DNA from: Anarhynchus alexandrinus
Taxonomy: Eukaryota; Chordata; Aves; Charadriiformes; Charadriidae
Assembly: GCA_008711295.1 (NCBI GenBank)
Contig: VUYV01000189.1
Location: 1,219,969-1,283,968 of the forward strand
Direction: 5' to 3'
DNA length: 64,000 nucleotides
The notes under the pieces were generated by a model. The model saw only the letters and a program-made list of their open reading frames with translations. It had not been told where the DNA came from and made no database searches. The first letter of the stretch is position 1. Each line of letters begins with the position of its first letter. Made by a program: the position numbers and the translations under genes. Below are positions 48,473-61,020 of this stretch, piece by piece.

Positions 48473-49457
48473 GGTAACAGTTATACTTGTCTCAAAAGGT
48501 AAATATCTTCCTTGTTAAAATTCTTCCCAATTCTTTTGGAATCAGTCTGGCAGACCAGTCACGATACGCCCTGCTACACCCTTTTTGTTCACGCCAGGTC
48601 CTCCCCCCTGCCCAGGCATCGCCTCCGTACAGTCTCTGCACCGACGTCATGAAATCAATCGGAAAATTGGTTCAGTTAAAATCGGCGCCACCTCATATCA
48701 CACACAGAGCATTACTGGTAGAGAGTTTATTTATACCGCTGCGACTTGTTTTTGTTAAAGCTATACTGAAATAAATATCTTTACCGCTAACACGCTCGTG
48801 TCCGCACCAGGCTGTTACAGTGATTTAAGCACTGTCTGTTTTCCCAGCAATTTAGCTAAATTATTAAAACAATGACATAAAAAGAAGGGCATAGAGAGCT
48901 AGACGATAGAAACCAAAAAACACTTTCACCTCTCATTTTCACCACCTTTTGTTTGGATTCAAATCTTGCAGATCGTGTCTAAGCCTATAGTCACAAAAAG
49001 CTGCCACATTGAAAAAGAAGGGGATTTGGAGGGCTCTGCAGCATTCACCTCTTTTCAGTAAGAGCTGCAAACAGTGGAAACATAAAGTAAAATTATCGTT
49101 AGTTCAGCAGTGTGTGAAAGTGTCCTTTTAACAAGAAAATGTTCCACTTTTAGTTCCTTCTCCATCTGTGAAAAAAACCCTCTGTGAAACTTTTTCTCAT
49201 TATCTGTGATTTATTTCCTTATTCCTGGACCCGGAGTGTAATAATAGTCCAAATGTAATAGCCTCGACCTTTGCAGCTCTTCTCAGGGAGGTCACGGCCA
49301 ATTCTGTTTAAGTCACGAGCGAAGATCTCAACCAGCAATAACACGACACACTCAGGTTACACCTTGCTTCAAAACACGTGTAAGGGCTTCATCTAGCGGG
49401 GTGCGCGTCCCAGCTGTCCCCTGGGGCTAAGCCACACAATCAGCACCTTTTTTTTTC

Positions 49458-49570
49458 CAAGCGGGGAAACTGAGGCACACCAAGAGTGAATTACCACTGC
49501 CCGAAACTGGCAAAGATGGATGCAGAAAACCTGACCTCTAATTCCAATACTCACTTTAACCACAGTCCCA
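49458..49570 (-). mobile_element. MIR-type SINE remnant, minus strand
   Basis: The plus strand carries GGGGAAACTGAGGCACACCA, then ATTACC...CTGCCC, then a GCAGAAAACCTGACCTCTAA-like section and TTTAACCACAG. Compared with the reverse complement of MIR (GGAAACTGAGGCACAGAGAG...CTTGCCCAAGGTCACA...TTAACCAC), order and spacing agree over about 110 bp. MIR predates the split of birds and mammals, so decayed copies are expected in birds. Confidence 0.65.
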
Positions 49571-50639
49571 TCCTTCCTCCCCGCGCTGCCCGTGTCCTCC
49601 CATACCAAGACACAGTTATTACTTAAAAACTGAAGCGTGGGAGGGCTCGTGCAGATGAACACTGGTATCACTGCTCTTCTGTGGTGCTTACTCGAAAATC
49701 CCGAGGAATTTTCTTCTTGTTAGGCAATGCCCAGTCATAAATTTCTTGTCTCCGCTCTGCTGCCTGCTTCATCCCATTGTCTCCTTTACTAAAGCACCGC
49801 ACATCGGGACTGCCATTTTTGGTGCAGCTCTAAATCCAGTCCTCTCTCTCTAATTACCAGAGTCTCAGGCCGTTAGAAGGAAAATAAAAGTAGCACGCCA
49901 TTTTACAAAGGGGCGAGCAAACTGGCACGAAGCGCCCCTTAGGAGCATCGTTATCAATGAGGAATCCCTCGTGTCTTTTCTCCCACCATTTTGTCAAAAC
50001 CATAAAAAAAAGCAACAAAATGGCAACCGCTAATATTCAGATTAATAAAGAGCCATATGACTCCCAGCTGTTGACTATAAGTGGCAATCCCTGTGCAGTC
50101 TTTGTACCCAATGTGGTTTTCACAATACCCATATTTGTTTCTGCCTCTCAGTCAAGCTCCAAATAGGAACTGGTATGTAGTAGGATCTGCGCAAATAATT
50201 TATTGTCTGTCTTACATTTAAGGAACTGCAAAAAGAATGTGAAAAAACAAGGAAGAAGGGTTTTGTCCATTAATCAGGACCTTATAGAGAAAAAGAATGG
50301 GGTTTTACTTGTTAATAGTGAACAGCGGTTCATGCTTTTAGATTTCATGACTTTCCATAAGGCACAGGCATTCATATGGTTCTCACATTTTCGGAGAAGT
50401 CATGCAGAAGTTAACTTAAGTCTAAGCATTTACCAAAAGCTGCGAGGAATACCGTCTTCTCTGAAAACATCCAAGGTTTTCCTCACTGCGCCATCTTTTT
50501 AAAACACATTCTAGGTTTACATAGCCAAGCGTGTATTAAATATTAATACAACGCATTCATATGGGCTCCTGTTTATTTTCTAGGGGAGCATAACAATAAG
50601 CATTGCGCGCTTTGACAGCGCCGGCTACGTTACCTCCAA
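49571..50639. other. unique non-coding DNA
   Basis: No gene recognised. The frames at 49957-50166 and 50203-50502 are 69 and 99 codons, with no family motif and no clear splice borders. Confidence 0.5.
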
Positions 50640-51130
50640 CTACTTCTAAATGCCGCCGTTCAGCTGCGTAGGGATGCGGCTAATTGGGGAACCAGAAGGA
50701 GCGAGCGCTCCTCCCGCGTGCTCCCGTGCCCAGCCGGGTCAGCCCGGCCCCGGGGAGGCTTCCCACAGCGGGACAATGCCGGGAAGGAGCGGTGCCACCC
50801 TCCCGGCACCGCAGGGAGCGGAGGCGGCCTCCGAGCGGCCGTGGGAGCGGGGCCGGCGCGGACGGCGGGCACGGCATTCCTCCGCTTCCCCCAGCTATCA
50901 CGGCGGTCCCAAGGGTGTTGCCGCAGACGGCAGTAACTTAAAACAGCCTCGCGGAGCGCGCCGCTGGCAGCCCCCAGCCTGTGGGAGCATCTCCTACAGC
51001 CTCCTTTGAACACCCTCAACTCCTGGGTTCGGAGCCAAGCTCGGGCCGGCCACACACAAGGTTGGGAGGCTCACGGAGGTACGGGGCCGGCTGGTGGCCA
51101 AGCAGCGCCGGGGGGGGCCGCGAGGTCGCC
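50640..51130. promoter_or_regulatory. compact CpG island
   Basis: A sharply bounded ~490-bp block, dense in CpG (for example CCGAGCGGCCGTGGGAGC, GGGCCGGCGCGGACGGCG), rises abruptly from AT-rich DNA. Frames on both strands are open (50650-51009 plus, 50660-51055 minus) with alanine/arginine/proline-rich content, as expected for GC-rich DNA. No TATA box or clear first exon/donor could be fixed. This is the best island-like block by density in the window; a distal promoter or an orphan island in a gene desert are both plausible. Confidence 0.5.
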
Positions 51131-54100
51131 TCTCTTTAAAGAATAAAAGGGGTTGGCGTTCGGGAACATCAGCGGAACAGCGTTGTTTTGCAAAAGCAAC
51201 GCGAAGGTACGGCTTCTGGGGGAACAGCTTATAGGAACGGAAAAAAACTTGTTTTATTTCCTGCAAATCGGGAACACGTGCTTACTAGTTGTTAAAATGG
51301 ACTTGTGTATTAACTCTTTAAAGCCTAAACATTACCATATACGTGGAAGAAAAAGGACGATGACGACAACCAATGTTTATCATACATTTTCTATGGAAAA
51401 GAACCAGATAAGGAAATGCGTTGTGGAATACAGATACGTTGCTAAAGAGATGGGGTTTCGCAATATTCTTCCTTTGCAAACTATTCTTCCATTGCATAAT
51501 TTTACAAATTATGTGAAAATATTCCCATTGAAAGCAAATATGATTTATACTAATCACTCAGAGGCAGCTGGAATATGAAGAAAACTTGATGCATTTACTG
51601 CTTGGAAAACAAGAAACTATATTTATGGACACAAACAGAAATCAAGACAGCGGCTCTTGTGAAAAGACACGCAAAAATTTTAAAATCAGGGGCTGCATTC
51701 TCTCCCTCACTAACTACATCGTTAAGTCTACAATATGAAACAAAGCATGGCTTTGTATTTGCTTGTTTATTTGGCTGTTTATTTTATTTAACTATGTTCA
51801 ACTGCAGTCACTGATACTTGAGGTCTTACAATACACCATTACTGTTGCATTCAAACACCAGAATAGGTTACAAACAACTGTGGTCGAGTCTACGTGCATT
51901 TTTTTAATCATACAGTCTGATTCAATCGAAAACTTTAAGGCAAAATTCAGGGTGAAATCTACAGCCTGTATGAGTGAGCAAGTCCCTTCTAACTGTGGAA
52001 TCGCTGAATGCTACAGGAAGAAGCAGACAGTTGTATCCCTAATGTAATTCACGTATAACGGTACAGTGCTAGCAATCATGCTCCATCATAAATGGCTTCT
52101 ACAAGTAAGGCAACGTTTATAAAACGCAGTTTAATTTAACTGTGCGTACACTCTTGCATCTATGCTGGGTTTAATCCATCAGCCACTTGTAGCCATATAA
52201 CTCGAGGTCCCGGTTTGCACACTCTCCAAGGACACGTTCTGTACTGCTTAGCACGTTGGTCAATGCCAACCCACCGCACGTCCAGTCTCTGGCTGCTTCA
52301 CACTGAGGAACTTTCTGCCCTGCAAACCCAGGCCTGAAAGATACACGAGTCCTAAATGCGCTACGTATCTCCCCCACTGTTGTTCCAAGGTAAATCTAGC
52401 CTGACGTGCCACTTCTCTCTCTGCTCTGGGTGCACAGACCCATCGGGGCCTGAAGGTGGTGAAGGCTCCTGGGTCGGCCCTGATCCCCACGGGCGAGACC
52501 GCACTCTCTGCTGCACACACAGACACAGTGGTGGCCTCCGTGTGTTCAGACTCGAACCCATCCAGCCCTTACTCTTTTTGTCCCTGGCGGCTGAAGGCAA
52601 CTTACACATCCATGTTGTTCAATTGCCAAGGCTAAGTGTGACTCATGAGCAATCTGCGGGGTTGTGGGTTTAAATTTGGCAATCGTGCCACTTCAGTGAG
52701 CTTACGCCATCCCCCAGCTCCCGTGTCCACCCCTGTTTCTTTCAGCCAGTCCAGACCTGGTTCATGATGGAGCCACAAACACAGCAGTGCCGGCACAAAG
52801 CGGGGGCCTTCTCTTTCGGCAGCTCAGTACTTGGGAAGATTTTCAACAGCGCTCGCGTCCCATTAAAACCTCTAAAATTCAGTAGCCAGATACTGGAAAG
52901 CAAGCAGCATCCAGCACCTCTTCTGAAAACCTACATCATTGAAGACCTAAAATCCCAACAGAAGCATGAAGCACCTTGGAGACTCTGACCAGCTGAGAAG
53001 AACGAAGAGAGATCAACCAAGAGAGTGCTCGTATGGCGATGGAGCGTACAACGTTTTTCACGTCTGCCCTTTGGGATGGGCCTGACGCTCCACAGCCGAC
53101 ACGGCCGTGGGTAATGCGTGGGGTGAAGCCCAAATTAACTGCTCCAGACAAAACGGCAGCCTCTGAAAGGTCTGAATCTTTCATGAAGATAAATTGGTAG
53201 AATTTTAGAAAAAAGTGACAGATTAAAAGATGCCTTTTGGCCAAAATTTCTGTTAAATCTTTAACCAAAGTTAAATCTTTCCCCAAAACAGTAAAGAGAA
53301 GTAACTATAGCCCAGGGCCGTCATCAGCCTTTCCCTTGAAAGCATCCTAATGCAGCCCCAGCTTAACCGGCTCCTGTCTTAACATCTATCTGTTTGCCAT
53401 AGACCCAAACAAAATCGACTAAAAATGTTGATTTAATTATATTGGCCTGTTCTGGTGGTATAAAAACTTCTCTGAATACCCAAAACAACGTGTGAGCGGG
53501 GAGTGCGTCCCTTGTAAGCGCTGAAGTTAAAATGTTTCTGTTGGCTTCCAGTTCTGGAGAGATGGTGACTTTTAACTCTAAGCACATGCTCGACTGCGCT
53601 GTGGCAAAGGGATGGGATCACTCATGGGCTGAATGTTAATTTCTGGATATTGAAATACGGCACGTACAAAAGGGGAAGAGATAACTCTGGCTGCGGAGGC
53701 TTCACGATGCCAACCGCGTTAGCCGGCGCTTTGGGATGGCTGCAAAAGGCAGGTGATTGCTCCCCAAATATGGTCGTTACGTATGCATATGGCTCTAAAT
53801 ATTGAAAATGAGTCATTTGTCTCCCGCCACAGATTTAACTGAGGTTTATTCTGACACCGGTCCATAAAGCACTAATAGCCTGAAATTTTCTGGTGTACTC
53901 AACACAGAAGTTTTAGGCTCAGTTAAAATATAGACCTCCTATGACAATAAATACCTGGGTAAGCATTTGGTACGGTATTGAAGAGGCATACTCACAACAT
54001 GAGCTACATAAACTCATTCTCTAAATGGGAATTTTTTAAGAGATATCAAGTACAGATGTTTCAAAGTAGAATTTAAGGTCTCCCTGGGTGTCCCCAACTG

Positions 54101-56247
54101 GTGATCACTCTATTATAAGCTTAACTCTTCCCAGACAGAGTTCAGATTCCATCTTACCTCCCCAACTTTGCATCAAGGAAGAATAACTGTTATGTTTCAA
54201 CAGCTCTTTGCACCCACTACCTCATACAAACCATGAACAGCTGCAATTTCACTGCCCAATCCTTTCTTATACCCTTACAACATTTGTTCTGTTAATGTAG
54301 GTTAATTCTGCAAATAACACTTCTGTAAATTGTTCTTGCAAACTGCTACATCATTTATGTAAGGACTTCTGTGAACTTTGAAAAATTAATGCCTTTAATT
54401 TTGGTTGATGGCAACATCAGCAGAGCTCTGTAAATTGCACTTTAATGAGATTTTGCTACAGGGGATAATCTGCTACTGACAGAGTAACATCTTGAAAACA
54501 TCTGTAGACCTATAATTTTTCTATGACGATTAGATCCCACCACAAGAGTCCAAATACAGTGCAGAAATAAAGCAAAAAAATGCGAAGTCCTAAATGAATA
54601 TCCAACCTGTTCTTTAAAAAGAAGAGGCACGCAATGAAAAGTTTCATGCGCTGAAAATAAATCAATTTTTCTGACTAATTAACATTTAGCTTTATTTAAT
54701 TAAGAAAGACTATTACTGTCTTCACTGCTGTGCATCTGTATATAATGAAGCAAACAGCGGTAGGTATAAGATACCACAGAGGGATATGCCCAAGTAACCC
54801 AGCGCTATAGGTGCAAAGGAACGTCTATTATTGTTAAGTAACTGACATCAGAGCCTCTCTTTAATGTTGTCATAAATAAAAGAAAGATTTTCACAGATGC
54901 TTTCGCATATGGTTTCTTATTTGTCTCTGATGGAGACCGGGAGTTAGATTAGATGCCAAAATTAAATGATTTAAATAGACAGCTGCATAATGCAAACGAC
55001 TAAATAACACCTTTTGAACACTTTCTATTTATAGTAATTTCTAACTCGCAGAAGGACGGCAAATCTCGTTTTGCTTATACCACTGTAGGTTGTTGCTACA
55101 CAACCATTGCTTTTACGGCGCTGAAACTTCAAGGTACACCGCCGTCTATTTGGAAGTGCAAAGCGCACGGGATTATCACGGCAAACAGGAGCGGAAAGCT
55201 CAGAATCCAAGATTAACTTTAACAGATTAACTTAATCGTTGAAATATGCGGTTTGCGATGATCTGTAACAGAGCTATCCAGGATGAGCTGGAAAGGCGGG
55301 TAGAGGGAGGACTCCAGTGCAAACCGCTGGAGAATTTTGAGTCGGTCATCACCCGAGTTCAAGTGAAGTGATGGAGAGCGGAGAAGGCACTTAATACTTA
55401 AGCGATAATCTATTATTTACCAGCGCTAAGGTATTAACATCTTTGAATTCAAAATACTGTACTTGGTGCTAGGAAACATGCAGGTGTGTGAGTACTGGCT
55501 ATATAGCTATGTCAGTGTATTCAAGCTGGTACGGGTGAGCAACATCCAAGCACGATTAAAACAGAGGGGGAAAAAACAAAAAACAAACAATCAAAAAAGA
55601 CAAAAAAAAACCCAAAGAAAAAAAACACTCAACCCTGTGTGCTCAGAGCATCGTGTTCGTGAACTTGTGTCAAAGAACACCTGCAGCATTTCAGGAGACA
55701 TATTCTTTCATCGTATAACCATTCCTTGAATTGTTTTTCCATGTCCTATGTAATCATAAAACAGAAGAAGTAACTGTTCACAAGTCTGAAGTCTGCATGA
55801 AGTTATTTGGGAAAGGAATAGGAACCGCCAAATCATACCAGGATCGGAAATCTACTCCCGAAAGCAGTTAACACTGCCTATTTCCAGCAAAATGGAAGGA
55901 ACCAGCCAGTGGACAAGTCCGAAATGTTCTATCAAAGTGGAGGATTTTTCCTACCACCCATCTGTCAGTCTGCTGGCATTGTGTCCAGAGACACAAAGAC
56001 GAAGAGGCATCATTTGAAGGATACATTTATAGATTCCTCCATCGTCTCTCCTACCCACCATCAAAGCCAGAGAAGCCGCGTTTAATCCCCGTGGCAGGAG
56101 CCGGGAGTCACAGACGAGGCGATGCCCCCACCTTTGGCCCCCTCCTGCCCACCGCTGCCTGCGCTGCCTGCGCCACAGCCGCCACCACCGCGCGGCTCCA
56201 CACACTCCTCAGCGTCACCCAGCTTCTGGGTTGTGCAGACCTGGGTC
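51131..56247. other. AT-rich unique non-coding DNA
   Basis: No gene recognised. The plus-strand frame 51153-51578 (141 codons) has ordinary composition but no domain I know, and contains short LPLQTILPLHN-like internal repeats from a local ATTCTTCC duplication. A direct repeat of GTTAAATCTTT occurs near 53252-53280. A-rich low complexity lies at 55568-55626. Confidence 0.5.
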
Positions 56248-56334
56248 TTTTCCTTTTTAATATATTCATTTTTCCTTTTTAATATATTTATTTTTTTAAT
56301 ATACTAACTTTTCCTTTTTAATGTATTAATTTTT
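56248..56334. repeat. degenerate tandem repeat, ~22-bp unit
   Basis: Four imperfect copies of TTTTCCTTTTTAATATATTC, with the third copy shortened. Pyrimidine-rich and AT-rich; typical local slippage expansion. Confidence 0.8.
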
Positions 56335-57356
56335 ATCTCCTATTGCCTATTTTCTGGGATTTGTGAGTCAGGGGCTAGATCGCTTTTTCTCACAGTTTTG
56401 AGTAGAGTTACTGGGACGCATATGGCCCTCAGTCTTTCCTTCACACAGGCACAGCCCAAAATTGGCACTCCTCTTTGCACGCAGCATAAACAGCTAATGA
56501 AGATTAGGAGTACTGTCATCCCTTCTCCACCACTTTAGCTTTGCTCCATATCGGTGTCACTCGACACTAAAGGGACGATAGAGGAATCGGACAACTTCCA
56601 AACCCACCTACCCTTTTCCCACCCTGATAAAGTGAATAGGATACGAAAAACCAACTTCAGCCTGTTACAGTTCCCGTTTTACAGCCAGAGAAAATGAAGC
56701 AGGGGGTATGAATTTTGTCACAGAAAGAGAGTACGGATGCCAGTGCTCCCAGCCCCCAAAAGACTCAAGTGGAAAATGCTGCCTCTCTCGAGCTTGGTCT
56801 CATGCCGCACACTGTGTTTGTCGGTACCACATGGTATCCATCCGTTTTCCCTTTTCTAGGCTGCCCTGTTACTAGCGAGCAGCGTACAGTCGATACCATT
56901 AAGAAGCTAACACCCAGTGGTGACAGCGTTTGCCTGTAGCGTGGTGCTGTACAAACAGAGGTAATGAGAACTTTACTGTAATGTTTGTAAAACCCTTTAG
57001 ATACCCAAAGTGCCTTTCATATATTCAAATAAGTAATGTCAACACAATGTGATCCCCATTCTCCAGAGAAGAAGCAGGGCTGAGTTTCCGTTTAGAATTA
57101 CCCAATTCCCTTTGCTTCGCTTCTAACAGCTTAAGTCTGCTACGAGTAGCTCCAGGGAAAAACTTCCCAGTGGCATGTGGTTTATTAACTACATTTTGTA
57201 GGAATTAAAATAATTAAAATAGTGTATTTTATGTAAATGCAAAATGAGATACAGAAGATACCATTAGCAAAGATTTGAGCCTAAAGAAAATGTGTTTCCA
57301 GCAATCTCAGTTCTTCTACAGCCTCAGTGTAACCAAAGCTCTGAAGGGGACTCAAG
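56335..57356. other. non-coding DNA with possible SINE traces
   Basis: No gene. Two stretches (56668-56760, and weaker at 57045-57090) recall MIR-type reverse-complement words. The rest is unique. Confidence 0.45.
56668..56760 (-). mobile_element. possible MIR-type SINE remnant
   Basis: TTCCCGTTTTACAGCCAGAG followed by AAAATGAAGCAGG, then TTTTGTCACAG and a TGCCAGTGCTCCCAG-like segment, follows the order of the MIR reverse complement (CCCATTTTACAGATGAGGAAACTGAGGC...GGTCACACAG). The match is weaker than at 49.46 kb. Confidence 0.3.
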
Positions 57357-57360
57357 ATGT

Positions 57361-57602
57361 GGATAGATGGATGTAGACGTGGATAGATGGATGTAGACGT
57401 GGATAGATGGATGTAGACGTGGATAGATGGATGTAGACGTGGATAGATGGATGTAGACGTGGATATAGATGGATGTAGACGTGGATAGATGGATGTAGAC
57501 GTGGATAGATGGATGTAGACGTGGATAGATGGATGTAGACGTGGATAGATGGATGTAGACGTGGATAGATGGATGTAGACGTGGATAGATGGATGTAGAT
57601 GT
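57361..57602. repeat. 20-bp minisatellite, 12 copies
   Basis: Twelve head-to-tail copies of GGATAGATGGATGTAGACGT. All are identical except copy six (22 bp, an extra TA, 57461-57482) and the last copy (GATGT ending, 57583-57602). Near-perfect homogeneity points to recent expansion, so copy number is probably polymorphic. Because three units make 60 bp, both strands stay open; the minus strand would give a 20-residue repeat containing YIHLSTSTSIYPRLHPSIHV. This is an artefact, not a protein gene. Confidence 0.97.
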
Positions 57603-58215
57603 GCTTACCACTATAAAACATTTGGAAAAGACCAATGTAAGTTTGAAACATGGAGCGCTGAGACATGATGAATGGTTTTCAAAAGTAACCACTTAGAGGT
57701 TTCCCTTACTTATGGTTCTCTTGATTCAGAGGAGCCTCCTCATCTCTCTCCACTGAAACGCTATAAGTGTAGCATCACCTTTCTAAAAAGTCTTACTGTG
57801 CTGTAAATGAACGAGCTACAGAGGGAAGCGAAGCTTTGGCTGACGCTCTTGATAGGAAAGTCATTAAAGGGTACCTATCTCATCCCCTACTAAAATCTGG
57901 GGAAGTTCTCAACAAGTAGTCATGTAAATTTGAAGCAGCAGTCTTATTTTACGTGTCAAACGTGAGCATAATCAGAAGTTCACATGTGGAAAGCCACCAA
58001 GAAAGCTAAAATTCGGAGTCAAATAGGACTGAGCAGTTGGAGGGCTCCAGCACAAGTTTCTGTACTGTTGGTTCTGCGGCACCGTGTCCCGTGGCTGAGA
58101 AGAGCTCTGCAGGACCCTCCCCTCGAGGGACCGAGCAGCCCTTCTCCCACACTGCCGGAGCGCTGCTGCCTTCAGAGGGGTCCCTCCTGCCTCGCTGCAG
58201 CTCTTGAACCCAAAG
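57603..58215. other. unique non-coding DNA
   Basis: No gene recognised. 58.05-58.2 kb is moderately GC-rich. The frame at 57984-58238 shows no family motif. Confidence 0.5.
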
Positions 58216-58220
58216 CCCTG

Positions 58221-58443
58221 TGTCCTGGTTTGAGGTAAAACAGAACCAATTTTGTTCAGTAACTTTGCTTCTTTGCTGGGCCTCTTCTAACTACTGAAAT
58301 GAACAGCATTAGTTCTTTCTAAACTCATAAGTCTCTTTTTCCTCCTCTGCCCCTCTCTTTGAAGAGGGGTAGAGGGGAGCATCTGTCAGTCCCATCTGGG
58401 GTCCCCCAGGTCCCCAGTAGCCAATTTGGCCTAAAACATGACA
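58221..58443 (+). mobile_element. solo LTR of an endogenous retrovirus, 223 bp
   Basis: Begins TGTCCTGGTTTGAGG and ends AACATGACA, giving perfect 4-bp terminal inverted repeats (TGTC/GACA). It is flanked on both sides by CCCTG (58216-58220 and 58444-58448), a perfect 5-bp target-site duplication. The TGTCCTGGTTT start is familiar from avian ERV LTRs, and a 5-bp duplication fits ERVL/ERV1-type integration. No internal viral genes are present, as expected after LTR-LTR recombination. No AATAAA is obvious. Strand is set from the start motif and is tentative. Confidence 0.75.
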
Positions 58444-58448
58444 CCCTG

Positions 58449-61020
58449 GAAGAGCCTATTCGGTTTTATGCTATTCAAGGATTGATCCACGCGAGGCAAA
58501 AACCACCTCTGGGTGTAAAACAGCACTCAATGTCCTTTGCATCACCCTGTGCAAAGGAGAAGCGGCTTTTCAGTACTGTCCAGTTCACTTTATTTTCCTT
58601 CCCGTCTCGCTACCTCACTCAGAATAACGAATAATACCAAAATAGAGTCCACTAAGAGTGATAGCTTGGTAAACGGCTGTCATTTTTGTGCAAAAAAAAT
58701 ATTTTTATCAATGTACACACTTTTTACCATCAAAAGCACTCTTTATTAAGCCTCTGTCGCTACTGATATCAGCGTTATATTCTGCGAGTGCTTTGTTACA
58801 ATGTGCTGCAGTTCAGTGGGTCTCAAAACCATCGAATTCAAAGTCACTAGAACAGGAGCTATACGGCAGAGGCAGCAAAAGTCAGGTGTTGACCCATGAA
58901 CGTTTACCTGACTTCTGCAGTGATTTTCAGATTAAAAATCCAAAGAATACACTGCTGGGGAAAAAAAGGTCAACAATATCATGAATACCAGAAGCAACAC
59001 TTTGTAAGGCTGAGTTCTTAATAAAAACAGATACAGTATGAAGCACAACTAAAATGTCTGAATAGCTGGAAACACATCACCGTGGGTAAGATGACCACAA
59101 ATAGCAGTTAATAATGCTAACAATCCTATTTTTGAGCGTATCAAGTAACTGAACAGTTTAATATACCCTAAAATACAATAAGAACGCAGCAGTACAGTAA
59201 GAAAATATAAATGTAAATAACATCTTCATGTTATCATTAACAACAGAAAAACAAATAGCAGATGTTTACTGAAAGGGACGCGGGGAAAACCCATTTGAAA
59301 CATTGTCAGTACCTAAACACCTAAATCTGAAAAACAGTTGCATTTTCAGGAGCCTTCCTTGAAAAGGAAGGGCTGAAAATAAATTTCATTGGAACTGGAA
59401 AAATCGTTCCCAAGATCAGTCAATATTACCATCTGGTAATAAAGATAGGAAAGTCCAAAAATGTCAGCTAACTTTCCCAAGCCAGAGACTGTGAACTTCA
59501 CCCACTGAACAGGCTTATTTGCAAGGACAAAGATCAGTCTACAATTGATTGCTGTATTAGCCACAACCCAGAGAATTCGGTTGTCTACGCTAACAATAAG
59601 CCAGGAAGATAAAGTTTAGACTTTACTGCAGGGAAAAAAAAAAAAAAAACAAAAAAACAAAAAAACCAACCTAGAAATAATTTCCCCTAGCTGACCTTGA
59701 AGATACCGCTTAGATGAGGCAGGGAAGAATAGCTCTCACGTTGCAATTTAGTCGAAAATGGTCAAACCGAACAAAAAGGGTCCCTTTGTATTTCTGACAA
59801 CTGGACCACATGCAAATGAAAATCAAATATTTTTTTCCTGCCCTATGAACGCTTGTCAAGTGGCGGGGTAAAATCTAGGGAGCTCAGCCTTACCAGGAAA
59901 ACAGATGTTGCCTCATCTGGTTTGACGCTCATATGGATGTTGAAGTCTCTAAGGCTAATAGTACAGTTCCAACAGTAGCTCTGACAGAGTTTCAATGAAT
60001 ACATTTGTGATATATTTCATACACTCTGATAGTCTATACACCCTTGTAACTACAAACTTTGATCCTTCCCTGGAAGTACAGGAAACACCTGGATAGTCTA
60101 ATAAACTCCACTACACAGTTGGCCACTTTGTGCATTGCAACCAAATTGTAACCAGCTCTCAGAAATATGAGATGCGGATCTCCATTTCCTCCGTATCACG
60201 GCCATCGATGCAACGCTTTCCGTGCAAAAGTGAGCCCTTGGGGAGGACAGCAGTGGAAGAAGAGACTCAAAACAGATGAAAGAGAGGCAGTAAACCTGAA
60301 TGCATTTCTGTATAATGTGTTTCTCTTCAAGCAAGAGGATGTTGTCCTTTCTCCCGTACGCCTTCTTTGCTGAGCACGTGCATTATCTGAGCTCGTGCTG
60401 CTCTTCTCTTATTCCAAGGCATAAATGTCACGCTTTGCCCATTTCCTTTAGATCGCAAACCTCAGCCCAGAAATTGTGAGCACAAGATATTTCGACGGGC
60501 GGTGACCAACCAACGCAGGACTGCCGGCTTCCCTCACCTCTGCCCCGTACCAGTTCTCTTCTCAGTGACTTGGATTATTGGTCAAAACCCGCAGTCTAAT
60601 TCTTACAGTGTAAGTCAGTCAGAGAGAAAAACAATTTGAGGTTTAGGAAGAGCACTTCTTGACGTCAGTGCGTGATCCCCAGCAATGTTAAAACGCAACT
60701 TTATTGTGCTGTTTTATGGAAGTGTTATGGTGGCTTAATATTTTTATAATCGATAGGCTGATGTCAGCTTCCTGAAAGACTAACCTACTGTGTTTATGTT
60801 TATTGGTTATTGCAACTTTGACACCTTTGCTTTCCTTCCTCTTTCTCTCTTTTCTTATCCTCCATTTTTATGCATTCATCCATCTGTGTAATGAGTTAAA
60901 CACATCAAGCAGTAGTGCAAACTTCTCCCTTGGTCCCTACTGGTATTCTTCAATCCTGAGCAGAAGAGATGTTCCTGGTAAGGAAAAGAAGTCTCACCTC
61001 CATCCTTCCTTTTAATTTTG
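58449..61020. other. AT-rich unique non-coding DNA
   Basis: No gene recognised. A perfect octamer (ATGCAAAT) occurs at 59810-59817. A-rich low complexity lies at 59633-59668. The frames at 58359-58634, 59346-59564 minus and 60098-60334 minus are short and unrecognised. Confidence 0.5.

Larger units (their letters stand above)
46631..49457. other. AT-rich unique non-coding DNA
   Basis: No gene recognised. 47.18-47.70 kb is a candidate enhancer-like stretch (separate entry). Poly(A) at 48449-48464 is followed by the duplicated word GGTAACA and an ambiguous base at 48472. The remainder is AT-rich unique sequence. Confidence 0.5.

Noticed and set aside
57361..57602. CRISPR-like array
   Set aside because: Units are contiguous with no unique spacers, and the window is avian. 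It is a minisatellite.
57324..57692. Minus-strand repetitive protein with a 20-residue period
   Set aside because: Direct consequence of a 20-bp minisatellite whose unit lacks stops in all three minus frames; not a gene.
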